DNA of 64,000 nucleotides from Amphibalanus amphitrite (GCF_019059575.1 NW_024881838.1:62001-126000); one strand, 5' to 3'. Positions 1-10,930 are shown, counted from the stretch's first letter. Numbers and translations are program-made. The notes: generated by a model from the sequence alone, not told the origin.

Positions 1-240
1 TGACCTGTAACACAGCGAGTCGCAGCACGTCACGTCTCACGACGACCGTCACGTTTCAGCCCCGACGGCCGTTATGTAACAGTCACGGCAGCCGTCACAA
101 AACCAGTCACGGCGACCGTCACATTGTTCACCACGGTCGTAAAATACTAGCCACGGCGACCACGACTCATGGCCCATAACGTTTCCTGTCGCACAGCCGT
201 CAAGCCGCTCACCTAGGGACGCGGCGACGTGTCACAAAAT
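1..240. repeat. Degenerate GTCACG-rich repeat patch
   Basis: The motif GTCACGGC and its complement GCCGTCAC recur many times with irregular spacing (for example GTCACGGCAGCCGTCAC and GTCACGGCGACCGTCAC between 80 and 125). It looks like a decayed short-period tandem repeat that probably continues to the left of the window. No coding capacity is recognised. Confidence 0.55.
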
Positions 241-1465
241 TGTAAGCACGTCACTGACCTGGTGACGTGGCGGGACACAGCTGACTGAGCAGTGGAAACG
301 TTGCTTCACACAGTTACTGACCTGGAGATAATGTGATCGTTTCTGGACAACGTGACTGGATACGCGCGCCGCGTGGATGACCATCACACTCCACAACTTC
401 TTGCCGAGTGACGTCCTACAGATGGATCGAACCGTTGTCTCCAGAACCACCGCCAGCAACGAGCCTGGTGGAGGATAATGTGTTCAGAACTCAGAAACCA
501 CAAAGCATAGTTACCTGCAATACAAACGACAAAGGCACACAATGGCGAACTTTTATGCTAAGACTTGGTTTCATCGGTACACAAGATTGCAAACGTCCAT
601 GATGAAACTCAAATCACATATCTAGCAAGCAAATAAATACCTGAGAAAGCAGTGCACAGAACTTGTTTAATTATCTAGGAGCTTATATCTCTGTATTGCA
701 CACGCGGTGAGCAGACAAGCCTCTGCCACGCCATACCTTCTTTGGCCCATATCAGTGAGCAGCTGATGTAGTCTGCCTGATTTTCGACATGTGTGAGGCT
801 GGCGATGATTGCGTCTGCAGCGTCCCACGCGTAAGCCGCCGATAGCCATGCCAGCTAGTTGGAAGAGCTTCCGTTCAGCTAGCAAGTGCAGGTAGTAGCC
901 ATCCAGCAAGTCTGGCAGGAGGCACTTTCACCAACTTCTCAGGCGTTGACGAGGTGGAGTGCCTGGGGTGTGTGCGCACCAAAAAGCAGCAACTGTATGC
1001 GCAGAACATTGGCGTAACCTGGATGAATGAAAGACAGAGGGAGTCAAGAGTACAGGGGTAGACAACTGATATAGGCGAGGGGAGCACTGGAGACTATAGT
1101 TCGACAACTCTAAGAAAGAACGAAGCTAAGCCTAAGGTGCCTCAAAGCACTTAACACATGCATTGAACATTGGATAGCCTACCTGCGCTTAAATTTGACT
1201 GAAATCATCTCAGGCGTATTGGAAGTGTATTTAGGGCCTTGTTGGAAGTTATCTTCAGAGACATGTGCATCAATAACTATTGCACTTCAAAGCTGTTCTT
1301 TCTTAGCACCTAGCTTTGTCAGACTAAGACCATATGAAAGCCATCTGCAGCACAAATGGATGGAACAATAGCCTGAGGAGGTACTGGTATAAGTCACATT
1401 TATGAGGATCCATATTGAAGAAATTGTGATAAATGGCTCCCTTTCCCTCCTCATTGGAAGGAAGA
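241..1465. other. Unassigned sequence
   Basis: Only short open frames without recognisable domains occur here. I see no tandem repeat, inverted termini or RNA gene in this stretch. Confidence 0.5.
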
Positions 1466-1556
1466 TCAGTTGGGCAAACTAGGCGGCGGGAATCAAAATA
1501 TGGAGGCATCAAAATATTGATTCTAGTGGGCGGAGCTTTGACCATATATGGGCATA
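1466..1556 (-). repeat. Dispersed repeat, copy 1 of an inverted pair
   Basis: About 91 bases match 8427-8517 in opposite orientation with only a few differences. The shared block carries GGCGGGAATCAAAATATGG and GGGCGGAGCTTTGACC. Both copies also carry AATCAAAATATTGATT-type palindromes. It is a dispersed repeat or the end of a larger element; no protein is evident. Confidence 0.75.
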
Positions 1557-2409
1557 CGTGCAGACCATAGCCCTGATCGGCGGCCGGCTAGTACTCTTGC
1601 CCGCGCTCACATACGTGCACGTTACCCCGGCAACGGGCTATTGACCAATGAGAAGCGAGAAAAGTGTTACGTCACTGCGATTTTTCATGTACCTGTGCCC
1701 CCCGGACGTGACGTAGTGTGCTCGCGCGCGTGCAGGGTCTCTGCGATCGAAAAAGAGCGCTAGCAGCGCGCCACTCGACGCCGCAATTGTCGAAAGCGGC
1801 GTGTTAGTAAGCTTTATTATGAATGATGTGGGTAAAAGTGAGTTTTTATGTTGTTTATTTGGAGGAAATGGTTGGAATAAATTAAGTTATTTTTATTTCT
1901 GTTGGTTGGAGTTTTTATTCAAAAGATTTCGGTCTATACCATTGATAATTACTGAAAATACCTTCGCTTGAATAAATTGCAGATATTTGGCAACTGTAGT
2001 GTTAGGTAAGCCTAAATGATATGTAAAAAGGTAAGAGACACCCTGATTATCATTTGAGAAACGAAAATATATGAATTTTCCGTATAAGACTCGCTCAATA
2101 TGCTACTCCGCGGTTTATGCCCCGAGGGTGTCCGAGGGTTCCCGTTAGTTTGTCGTTGGCGCTCGGCTCGCGCGCGAGCCGACGTCACCGCCTGTGACGT
2201 CGGCTCGTGAAATACGTCATACCCTGCACACAAAATAGCCGGCTGCCGAACAGCGCTCATCACAGAAACGTCAATTCTTCAGCAACCGGCTATAATTTCA
2301 AGATAGTTTCTTCACAAAATGAAGAACAACGTTGAAGCTACCCGCCAGGCACGAAACAATAGCCCTAACCTCTTTGGTTAGTTTAGGAAAGCGTCTTGAA
2401 AATAATCAA
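1557..2409. other. Unassigned sequence with CpG-rich patches
   Basis: CpG-rich stretches near 1560-1800 and 2100-2220 contain GTGACGTCG-like motifs. No domain-bearing reading frame or RNA gene is recognised. Confidence 0.45.
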
Positions 2410-2530
2410 GAAATTGATTCATCACGGCGGCTAATCCCGGCGAGAATCAATGTTTTGATTCCGCAAACAGCTGGCTAATCATTATTTTGATTCTGAAATC
2501 AGCTGGTTTATCAATATATTGATTCTGCGA
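2410..2530. repeat. Degenerate TTGATTC repeat
   Basis: The word TTGATTC or its complement GAATCAA appears about five times within 120 bases, separated by related spacers that include CAGCTGG. It resembles the AATCAAAATATTGATTC words of the repeats at 1.5 and 8.4 kb and is probably related to them. Confidence 0.5.
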
Positions 2531-2766
2531 ACTGACTTTCTGCAGACGTACTTCACTCTTCAAATCGATTTATGGAATGTTTCTTGTGTGCAAATAATGC
2601 AAATTCAATAAATTCATGAAGATATTATCAGCACAGGATCGTGTAATTTTTTTCTAGACCTTATTCCCACGGTAGACCAGGGATTTTCAGCACTCACCCT
2701 GGCTCCCTGCTCAAAGCCGCAAGCCTTCGAGGGAATGCGTGAAGGGAGCCGTGCTGACCTTTGTAT

Positions 2767-2882
2767 AGGGGTTGTACTGAGTCGGAGCCGGAACCGAAGC
2801 CCGACCATTTTACTCGGAGCCGGAGCCGATTTTCCCCTCCGGAGCCGAAGCCGTCTGCCATTTTCACGGCTCCACATCCCTG
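2767..2882 (+). mobile_element. hAT-like MITE with GGAGCC body
   Basis: A 116-bp block has a GGAGCC hexanucleotide body, begins AGGGGTTGTACTGAGTCGG and ends GGCTCCACATCCCTG. It is flanked by CTTTGTAT (2759-2766) and CTTTGTAG (2883-2890), a 7-of-8 target-site duplication. The termini are diverged versions of those at 6397-6680. The Ser-Glu-Pro open frame across it is only a translation of the hexamer. Non-autonomous; assignment to hAT rests on 8-bp TSD and CAGGG-like ends. Confidence 0.6.
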
Positions 2883-2890
2883 CTTTGTAG

Positions 2891-3656
2891 CATTGATTTT
2901 GAGTAAAAAAAAAGTTTACTTATCGTCTTTCACGTGTTCATGAATGTGTTTCTACGCATCTGTATCCCGTCCCATTTCTGTGGAGTACAGTAAGAGATAT
3001 TTCGCCGAACAATATACTCAAGCCCGTTGCACAAATTGCACACTTTGAATGAAAATATACACGGATGTATTTGCAGTCGCAAATAATACGATGATATTCA
3101 TAACACATTTCACTACGATCCCTGCAATTGCCACACATTTGCCATCACAAAGCCCTGTCGTTGATGCTCACATCCCATGCAAAGCAATACTCACTTTTAG
3201 GACGTCTCTTATTCAATATGGCTACGTATTTGCAAAACATGCAGTTAATAATATTTGAAACTGAGACCTAACCAATAAGACATACCGTGGACAGGTAAGA
3301 AAAAACAAATAAACGTCTGGAGAATGACCTCAACGTCTCGATGTTGCCTAATTACAAAGAGCAATTTTCAGTTTCGAATCAAATACATGAAATAAATATA
3401 AACAAAATTTGTACATATACACTCAATATGGGGTTTATGATTAGCACGGCTACCTAAAACATCAATCCTGTCAGGTTGAGCCACTTATGTCCACACCCAG
3501 AGCAGGTCGCTTTGGAACACCACAAGATCCCATATTACCACCGAAAGCGGTCACCAATTGGTCTACTGATGAGCATCTTCAGAACATTCTCGACCGAAAA
3601 GCTATCAGTCCTGTCTGTGTTTTGGTTCGCTTCATTTGGGCTATGCGCACGTTTTT
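2891..3656. other. Unassigned sequence
   Basis: AT-rich DNA without recognisable repeats or domains. Open frames near 3480-3850 on the + strand overlap the candidate minus-strand exon described separately. Confidence 0.4.
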
Positions 3657-4061
3657 CTACTCCGGTTCTAGGGACGAGATGGCAGTCATCACGCGCTGCA
3701 CCAGCTCGTTCTTTGACAGGTTGGTGACGCTGTCGTCATCCGGCAGGATAAACACGTGGCGCATTTCACCCTCGGCCCCGCCAGCCACATACACACTTCC
3801 TTACGTCATATTGTTTCTCGCCACGAGATCAAAGTTCAAAAGGTCGTGATGTAGGTAGTCTCCGCCCAGCCCGTCAGGTACTCCACCGGTTGGTCGGGTG
3901 CGGCCAGGTCCGCGCAACGCCGCCCTACTTCGGTCGACGCTCTGGTTGACAGGGATGGCGTTGTCGTACAGCTGCCTGTCGACTGAACAGCGATTCAAGA
4001 CGCCACCCTTGACCCTCTGAAGCCGATCCCCGCAACGACCAGTGTTTGAACCTTGGTTGAC
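3657..4061 (-). pseudogene. Coding-like segment, possible decayed terminal exon
   Basis: On the minus strand a pyrimidine-rich tract ending TTTGCTGCAG (AG at 4063-4062) looks like a splice acceptor. After it one frame is open for about 85 codons, to a TAA near 3801. The same frame resumes and runs through HVFILPDDDSVTNLSKNEL to a TAG at 3657-3659. The composition is protein-like, but I recognise no family. The internal stop suggests a pseudogene, an unrecognised intron, or chance. Low certainty. Confidence 0.28.
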
Positions 4062-4278
4062 CTGCAGCAAACAACAGAACACAATAATTAGGACATTTGT
4101 GAACAATAAATTAGGAAACTATATGTGTTATTATTCTACTTGTTCAGCAACTATTAATTTTAGAATATATTCAATAAAAAATTAAATACTTAATGTCACT
4201 TAAATTTCCACTGAATGCCACCAGGTGCACCAACAACTGTCATCTCATGCAGTTATATAAATTCTGCCAAAAAAGTAG

Positions 4279-4481
4279 ATTTGAGGCCAGTTGTACCAAC
4301 AGAAAAATAGGTGGCAGCTGGACTTTTTTTTGACTAAAAGTTACTTCACATACAGAGCATGAACGGTACAGCCCTATCCGTTTACGTGCCCATCATGTTA
4401 ACGCTCCATATGTGAAGCAGTCTTTAGGCAAAAAAATCCAGCAGGCAGCTATTTGTGTTGATAAAACTGGCCTCTAAAATT
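4279..4481. mobile_element. Foldback element, ~80-bp arms
   Basis: Arm 4279-4358 is the imperfect reverse complement of 4402-4481, around a 43-nt loop. Shared words include GAGGCCAGTT, GGCAGCTGG/GCCTGCTGG and TTCACATA. Part of the loop side is T- and A-rich. No coding capacity; it is a palindromic MITE or foldback. No convincing target-site duplication was found. Confidence 0.7.
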
Positions 4482-5075
4482 AACATTGGCATGGACAATC
4501 CTGAACATTAACTATCCAGCATTCCCTGGACTGACGTACATTAGACACATAATTTTCTGGAAGATCACGCATAATGTAAATATGGCTTACACCATTCAGC
4601 AACTTGCTTTTGTTACACTTAAAATAAGCATCATTAAATATGTAGCAAAAATGGGCGAAGCAATTACAAGCCAAGCTTACATACCTACTATTTAGATAAG
4701 GCAAACACGAACATGCACTGCGACTTTTCAATCTTAACTTGGAACAAGTCAATAGCCTAGTTGCCCTTAAAAATTTAAATGCTACAAATAAAAGTTGTAG
4801 CAACAATTGGGTGAGTGAGACACAAGCAGAGGCTAAAACATCCAAATAATGTAAAATACAGGACATGCACTGCCCCAATTTCATGAGTCCACCCAACAAT
4901 TCTATAATGTGAGACAAAACATTAGGCTTCTTGTAACTAATTTATACCGTAAATTTTAGAGGACATCATATTTCACTGAAATACTACACCTAAGACATCA
5001 TTTTCAAAAAATATATAGCTTAAAAAAACAATAGAAGAGTGAGAAGGCGTCCCGCGCCGCTGACGTCGCTACCGC

Positions 5076-5108
5076 GCACTATGGTTGGAAACGGCCTCAC
5101 GGATGGCC
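5076..5108 (+). repeat. 33-bp exact repeat, copy 1
   Basis: The 33 bases starting GCACTATGGTTGG are perfectly reverse-complementary to 7826-7858. Sequence outside the block is unrelated in the two places. It may be a conserved core of an otherwise diverged dispersed repeat. Confidence 0.75.
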
Positions 5109-5572
5109 GGGGGTCAACGCGAAAAAATGTTTTGCCCATAACTTGTTAATGCGTAGACCGACTGCGATGAAACTTTGCATAGGTATACCAGTGTCTTTCG
5201 TGCATCATACAGTAACTCAGAAATGACGAGGTCACGTCACGTCACGCGTGTGTGACGTCATCATTGCAAGTATGTTATAAGTCGCCTATGTCTTTCGTTA
5301 TGTTATCGATATCGCGAGGCATTTTGAACATGTTTTGAATACTGCTATTACTGAATGGATATTGTTGTTATGCTTTAGGGCGAGAAATATCAACGTAGTG
5401 ACGCACAGTGTCTTACTATCGGTCATAAAGGGTCAAAAATTTGGAGAAAGAGTATTTATGATTTTTTTTTAGATTGGGCAAAAAAGTAAGAAATAAAATG
5501 ACGATCAAATGACAAAACATGCGTCAGATTAACCCGGCAGTTGCTAGGGTAATTCCCCATCCGCCGTTTGCC

Positions 5573-5599
5573 GGGGGGGGGGGGGCGTTCAACGCCCCC
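5573..5599 (+). repeat. G13 run with adjoining hairpin
   Basis: Thirteen consecutive G (5573-5585) are followed by a near-perfect stem-loop at 5581-5599, with nine paired bases (GGGGGCGTT/AACGCCCCC) around a single C. It is a likely replication or assembly trouble spot; no function is inferred. Confidence 0.7.
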
Positions 5600-5817
5600 A
5601 GCCGATAACTCGCGAACAAATAGGCGCAGCGAAACGCACGAGGCGCGGCAAAAGAAAGAAGAACGGGACGAGACGATTCACATGAATACTTTAAAGCTGA
5701 ATTTCGAGGTCACAGGTCGGGTCAAGGTCAGGTCAAACATTTGAAATCGGGCTTTCAGTAGCATGGACTTTAGAACCTCGCAATCGGTGCCTCGCGTTTC
5801 GCGTTTCGATTATATCG

Positions 5818-5893
5818 TCATCAGTTGGTCCTAAATAAATTCAGTCATCAGTTGGTCCTAAACAATCTGTCACAACTGTCACAACTGTCACAA
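5818..5893 (+). repeat. Short direct repeats
   Basis: TCATCAGTTGGTCCTAAA occurs twice (about 5818 and 5845), followed by three perfect tandem copies of the 9-mer CTGTCACAA at 5867-5893. The surrounding 5.7-6.0 kb is rich in GGTCA half-sites. Confidence 0.75.
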
Positions 5894-6388
5894 CCCTTCA
5901 TATAAGTGCTAAAAAAGTGTCAGATCAATGTAGGGGTCAGTCAAACATAGGCCACTGGCCAGGGTCAAAGTCAGGTCAATCAGGTAAGCACATAACTCCG
6001 AAAATTAAAACTGGTACCTATTCACAGCCCATGCATGACACATGTTTTACGGGTACTTTTGGGCGTAGAACACGATGGTGACATTCATTTTATCATACGA
6101 CTTACGAGTACGTGGCTGGTTGAAAAAAGATCAATTTCAGAAATGCATGCGTCATGGTCGTGAAGTAGTCACGAGAAATTGCCAACATTCAGTTCAAGAT
6201 TTTGGAAAATGTAGAACGATGATCAAAAACCATAGATAGCCATTTGATTTGCCATGGTATTGGCAGTGTAATGGCGTTTACAGCATGTCTGTATGTCTGC
6301 TCTGTCGGTGGATATCCATATCCATACTCCAGGATATCCATACACGTTTGCACGATATCCATACTCCAAGTGCAGGGGCGAGCAGTTA
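5894..6388. other. Unassigned sequence with ATATCCAT repeats
   Basis: Mostly unassigned. At about 6308-6368 the word ATATCCAT or CCATACTCC recurs roughly every 10-25 bases, a degenerate microsatellite immediately left of the GGAGTC element. Confidence 0.5.
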
Positions 6389-6396
6389 CTTCTTAC

Positions 6397-6680
6397 GAGG
6401 GGTGCGGAGTCGAAGTCAGAGTCGGAGTCAGAGTCGGAGTCGGAGTCAGAGTCGTCCAGAGTCGTGGCAACGAGCCAGGAGTCGGAGTCGGAGTCGGGGT
6501 CGGTCAGGAGCCCGCAGTGGAAGTCGGAGTCGGTCCGAATCGGAACAGCTCCATCACGACTCCGAAACACTGGCAGGGGTCCGGAGTCGGAGACAGAGTC
6601 GGCCGGAGTCATGGCAACGAGTCAGGAGTCGGAGTCGTAGTCGGAGTCGGATTTGGCGCCACCACGACTCCGCAGCCCTG
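6397..6680 (+). mobile_element. hAT-like MITE with GGAGTC-array body
   Basis: This 284-bp element has ends GAGGGGTGCGGAGTCG and CGACTCCGCAGCCCTG, inverted repeats of each other with two mismatches. It is flanked by a perfect 8-bp duplication, CTTCTTAC, at 6389-6396 and 6681-6688. The body is largely GGAGTC hexamers with a few unique spacers. hAT transposases make 8-bp duplications and many hAT ends begin CAGGG, so hAT mobilisation is likely. No transposase is encoded. The Ser/Glu, Arg/Ser and Val/Gly frames across it are shadows of the hexamer. Confidence 0.85.
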
Positions 6681-6688
6681 CTTCTTAC

Positions 6689-8426
6689 CATCATTTATAA
6701 GGATAAGCGCAGGCCCATGTCACTCCACTTTTGATGACATCATATGGGGGCCTCAGGACAATAATGGCGCGGCGCGCCACAATCGCTTCAAAGCTACTTG
6801 CCAACAGTTGCCATTTTTGAAAATATTATTTTGAAATAAAGTTCCAAGTAATAAAAATATTGTAATAAAGTTGTTAAATAAATCGATACCATATCTAAAA
6901 ACTTACTGAAAAATGATTTATTCATAGTAAAAATATAAGCTCGATGCGTTTCTACGCTGCTTTCCTGCAACTGCAGAGGGTTTTTAAATCGTCTATATCT
7001 TCAAAACTGGCCATTTCTTAGCATATTGCTGCTCTTTTTTATCGCTAGAAAATAAGTTGTACTTTCCAGTGACATCAATGGTTGAGCGATATGTGTAAAG
7101 TGTCACCAACAATCGTCAAATGAAGTTAGTCATTTTTACGTTGTAAAGGAATGGAGTACCCCTTTCGAGCATCAGGGGTGACGTCACTCAGGATCTGTCT
7201 CTGATTGGTCGGCGGGGGAGTGACTGTACCTTCTATAGATGGCCTTGGATAAGCGATTGCAAGACTGACGAGCCGACCTGGTGCTAACGAAGCGACGGGT
7301 AGGTACGCCTCGGGAGATGAAGCTTCACGGACGATTTTGCGCACAAGTGCGCAGTCTGCTTTTACGTTCCCCTTACGCAGAATTGAACAGAGATTTATTC
7401 TACCAAAAAGCTCAATGGAGGTCGATGGAGAACTTTTTGTATGTCCAATGAAACATAAACGTAATTTTGCAAATATTGCTGTGGTGACACTGCAAACAGA
7501 ATGCAATGCCGACTGCCGTTCCTGATTTTGAACACGCATGGGAAAAAGAGTCACTCCACTCGATAGCCAACATAACAAGGATTATTTTGATATATAATAA
7601 TCCAGTTTTACAACGTCATGGAGGTACTCCCCATGCTATCACCAGCGCGGTTGTTTAAACCTTTGACGGCGCACCAAAAAAGTCACTATCAGAAACTCCC
7701 GATTCCATGTACAATAATGGAGACTAAATGCGCAACTAAATAATTTTTTCTGCCCAATTCAAAACATTTCATCAATTTCCAACAGAATGACACCCCAAAT
7801 ATACATATATTCCGAAATTGCCCACGGCCATCCGTGAGGCCGTTTCCAACCATAGTGCCGCGCCATGTTCCTAAAACCATCTCTTAAAATGAGTTTTCGG
7901 TAAGAAACGTTAAGATCACATGCCTGAAATTGAAAAACACACTTCAAAGTGTCTTAAAATATGATCCATTGTTACTTACACTTCAGAAAAGGTCGCTTAA
8001 ACAAAATAAAACCGGGAGCACTACGTTGCATCCGGACACCCACGACGCCGGCGCGAAATGGCGGGAACCGGAAATCGTGGCTAGATGCAAAGAAAAAGAA
8101 TATTTCTTATAAATGAATTATACCACTAAATAACGCATTTTTTATTTTCTTTTAGACAAAATTATGAAAAAATTACAAAGGCTCGTCGTTAATGATAAAC
8201 AGAGCAAATTTTAACAGCACGTTTTTGTTGAATTATGGCGGCGGAATCTTTATGCCATTCGTAAAGGTACGCGCGACAAACGGCTGATAGCCATGCAGCG
8301 AAAAATTGAAGCGGGGAAGTTTTTTGTATTGACTTGTCAAAAAATCTCGCCGTCATGGGGGTTATTTCCGCCGTAACGGGTCGTCTGAAGGTGGGAGTGT
8401 CCCAAATTGAATCAAAATATTGATTC
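6689..8426. other. Unassigned sequence
   Basis: No recognisable gene. Weak inverted similarity (GGAGTACCCC near 7152 and GGTACTCCCC near 7623) may mark the ends of a decayed ~480-bp element. TCTATAGATGGCCTTGGAT (7232-7250) recurs at about 36388. Confidence 0.4.
7826..7858 (-). repeat. 33-bp exact repeat, copy 2
   Basis: Perfect reverse complement of 5076-5108; see that entry. Confidence 0.75.
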
Positions 8427-8517
8427 TATGCCCATATATGGTCAAAGCTCCGCCCACCAGAATCAATATTTTGATGCCTCCATATTTTGATTCCCGCCGC
8501 CTAGTTTGCCCAACTGA
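8427..8517 (+). repeat. Dispersed repeat, copy 2 of an inverted pair
   Basis: Inverted partner of 1466-1556. Just upstream, 8408-8424 holds another copy of the AATCAAAATATTGATT palindrome. Confidence 0.75.
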
Positions 8518-9307
8518 GATGATGGTGACCCTGCCACTTTTTTCTACTAAGGAAAATAATCATACAAAATGAATAAAACTTATCACTAATGGATTTAGAA
8601 ACTGTCACCTAAGTTAAAACATGCTGTCTACAACACAACAGCTTGAAAGCAAGTTTACCCAACCCACAACCAACATTGCAGTTTCTGCGGGCGCCTGCGG
8701 GTAGCGCCTATTCTTTGTTGCAAAAACAAAATACGTGCATATGCCCACTCATGCGACATCTGCCTTACTAATATGACAATGGCCTGGGCTGGCGCCCTGG
8801 TGGGTTGTTAAAGCTGGACCCATCCAGTGGACAGGCCACTCATCCCCCTGACACTCACTGCAACCGGCTACGGGAGCGCTCTAGTCCTATACGGGAGCTA
8901 ACCACATGAGATAAAATTGTTTTAGTCCAGCCCAGAACAAGATGTTGTGGCATGGAAAAGGATTTGACTAGCCCGAGGATGAAATTGACGGAACAGGGGG
9001 GAGGAGCGTCACAAAATGACTAGGCTCTGGGCAGGGGCCAAGGGATTTATAGGTACCTACAGCTTTGGGGTAGAATACCTACATACGTTGAAGTCTAATT
9101 GTTACAAGACAATTGACAAACAAATCATAACAACATCAACTACATACCTTTGCCCCGTTTTTTGAATCTCAATTAAACCCCAAACCCTTCAAGGAAGAAG
9201 AGGAAGAATAAGGAAAAGAAGATAAAATACAAAATCAGCCAGCCTAGCACTGATAAGTGATAACCTCTCAAGATAAAATATAGGTTTTAAAAGTAGGTAC
9301 CTACTAC
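8518..9307. other. Unassigned sequence
   Basis: No gene, RNA or repeat structure recognised. Confidence 0.4.
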
Positions 9308-9390
9308 CCAAGGCCATATAACCAGGTATGGTCATCAGGCTTTTTTTTACCGTCCCCCTACCGGGCCCGAATGACGTCACTGGGATGGTA
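9308..9390 (+). repeat. Dispersed repeat with GTCACTGG end, copy 1
   Basis: Shares an ordered set of words with 14172-14240: CAAGGCC..TATA, AGGTATG.TCAT.AGGC, then TGACGTCACTGG, with differing spacers. The TGACGTCA palindrome is present in both. Probably two remnants of one short element family. Confidence 0.55.
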
Positions 9391-9650
9391 ACTCGCCGGC
9401 CGCCGTCCGTAGCCATTATGGAGGACGGACGTTTAAATACGTTTTCAGCGGATTTTAGTGCAGTTTTGATGTCCGATGCAAGGCAGAACGGTGTGATGTT
9501 TCCTCAGTGAAGCAAATCAGGACCAGCTGTTACTCGAACCAAAGATTTGGCGACATTATTGGGATCGGACCGAGCCAACGTGCGCCCCGCCGGTGATCCG
9601 GCCAGCACATCGGCGGCTCTCTCGTAGATGAAAATCGCCTTAGTTTTGCG

Positions 9651-10178
9651 CCAGGCTTCGGAGTCAATGGATTTCTGGTGACTCTGACTCCAACCGCGAC
9701 TTCCAAAAACCAACTCCGACTCCGACTCCGGGCTGGGTAATCAACTCCGACCGACTCTAACTCCGACTCCGCAGCCCTGCCAGATCTGCGGAGCGGCCAG
9801 GGCTGCGGAGTCGGAGTCGGAGTCGGTCGGAGTCGACAGTTGTGACCGGAGTCGGAGTCGGAGTCGACTTTAGAAACCCGAGCCGGAGTCGGAGTCGGAG
9901 TCACCGAAAATATGTCGACTCCGCAGCCCTGCTAGGTCTGCGGAGTCGGAGTCGGGAGTTGGAGTCGGTCGGAGTCGACAATTCTGCCCGGAGTCGGAGC
10001 CGGAGCTGGTATTTTAAAGCCGGAGTCGGAGTCGGAGTCGGAGTCGCCGAAAATCCATCGACTCCGCAGCCCTGGCGGAGCCGATGGATTTTCGGTGACC
10101 CCGACTCCGACTCGGTTTCCAAAATCGACTCCGAGTCCGGTCAGAACTGTCGACCCTGACTCCGACTCCGCAGCCCTG
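9651..10178. mobile_element. Composite of four GGAGTC MITE units in one TSD
   Basis: Four related units lie side by side: about 9651-9779, 9798-9931, 9934-10074 and 10070-10178, in mixed orientation. The first and last are inverted relative to the middle two. Units share the end CGACTCCGCAGCCCTG, the internal words GTCGACAGTT and CACCGAAAAT, and GGAGTC hexamers between them. The whole block is bounded by GTTTTGCG at 9643-9650 and 10179-10186, a perfect 8-bp direct repeat. Either one multi-unit element inserted once, or later copies grew inside an original insertion. Non-coding; Thr-Pro and Ser-Asp frames are hexamer shadows. Confidence 0.8.
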
Positions 10179-10186
10179 GTTTTGCG

Positions 10187-10539
10187 TCTATTTCGCCCCA
10201 TAATTAAGAGAGGTGTGAACTGCACAAACCGAAATTGTACCGTAACACAAGTATATGTACACATTCCAAACTTCTGACTGGAACGAACCAAATGCGTACA
10301 CAATATACCGGTTTATGTCATACCATAAATCGTAGTTAAAAAACCATCTTGGACAGATTGGTAGAGGACAAATAAGGCACAAGCCTAATCTCTTGCGACT
10401 TGAGTAGGTACAATAAAATGCTCCGAACTGTCGGAAAGTTGTACAAGATGTCGCCTCTCCAAACACAATGTGCCGATTGACTCCGCGACAGCCAGGAACC
10501 GGGCAACATAACACGTGAAACAGAGCGGTGGCACCTCAG
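10187..10539. other. Unassigned sequence
   Basis: Unremarkable sequence between the MITE cluster and the minisatellite; no gene recognised. Confidence 0.4.
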
Positions 10540-10930
10540 CACAGGCTCCCCAAGCTCGTCAAGGCGGCGAGAAAGGTCCGGCAAGTCGGTAACAGGTTCA
10601 CCACGGCAGCGACAGGTCAGGCAGGTCGGCAGCAGATTCACCAGGGCGGTGGCAGGTGCGACAGGTCGGCAGCAGGTTTACCAGGGCGGCGACAGATCCG
10701 GCAGGGCGACGGCAGTTTCACCAGGGCGGAAGCGTAGACGCGGCGGCAGGTCCGCCGGGGTGGCAGCAGGTCCAGGGCGGCCGCAGGCTCACCAGGGCGG
10801 CGACAGGTTCGGCAGGGCGACGGCAGTTTCACCAGGGCGGCAGCGTAGACACGGCGGCAAGTCCCAGGGCGGCTCAGGCTCACCAGGGCGGCGACAGGTC
10901 CGGCAGGTCGTCGGCAGGTCGGCCTCAGCA
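10540..10930 (+). repeat. GC-rich minisatellite (CACCAGGGCGGCGACAGG)
   Basis: A degenerate tandem repeat is built from words such as GGCGGCGACAGGT, GGCAGGGCGACGGCAG and TTTCACCAGGGCGG. A higher-order period of about 112 bases is visible between 10687 and 10868. Gln/Gly/Arg-rich frames on + and Pro/Arg-rich frames on - are products of the repeat and not evidence of a gene. It directly abuts the transposase remnant at 10935-11302. Confidence 0.75.

Noticed and set aside
6223..6834. Ser-Asp, Ser-Glu, Arg-Ser and Val-Gly repeat proteins
   Set aside because: These are the possible translations of the GGAGTC hexamer in a TSD-bounded MITE.
9530..10303. Plain microsatellite interpretation of the GGAGTC cluster
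   Set aside because: Unique internal words and a single 8-bp duplication around the block show it is made of mobile-element copies.
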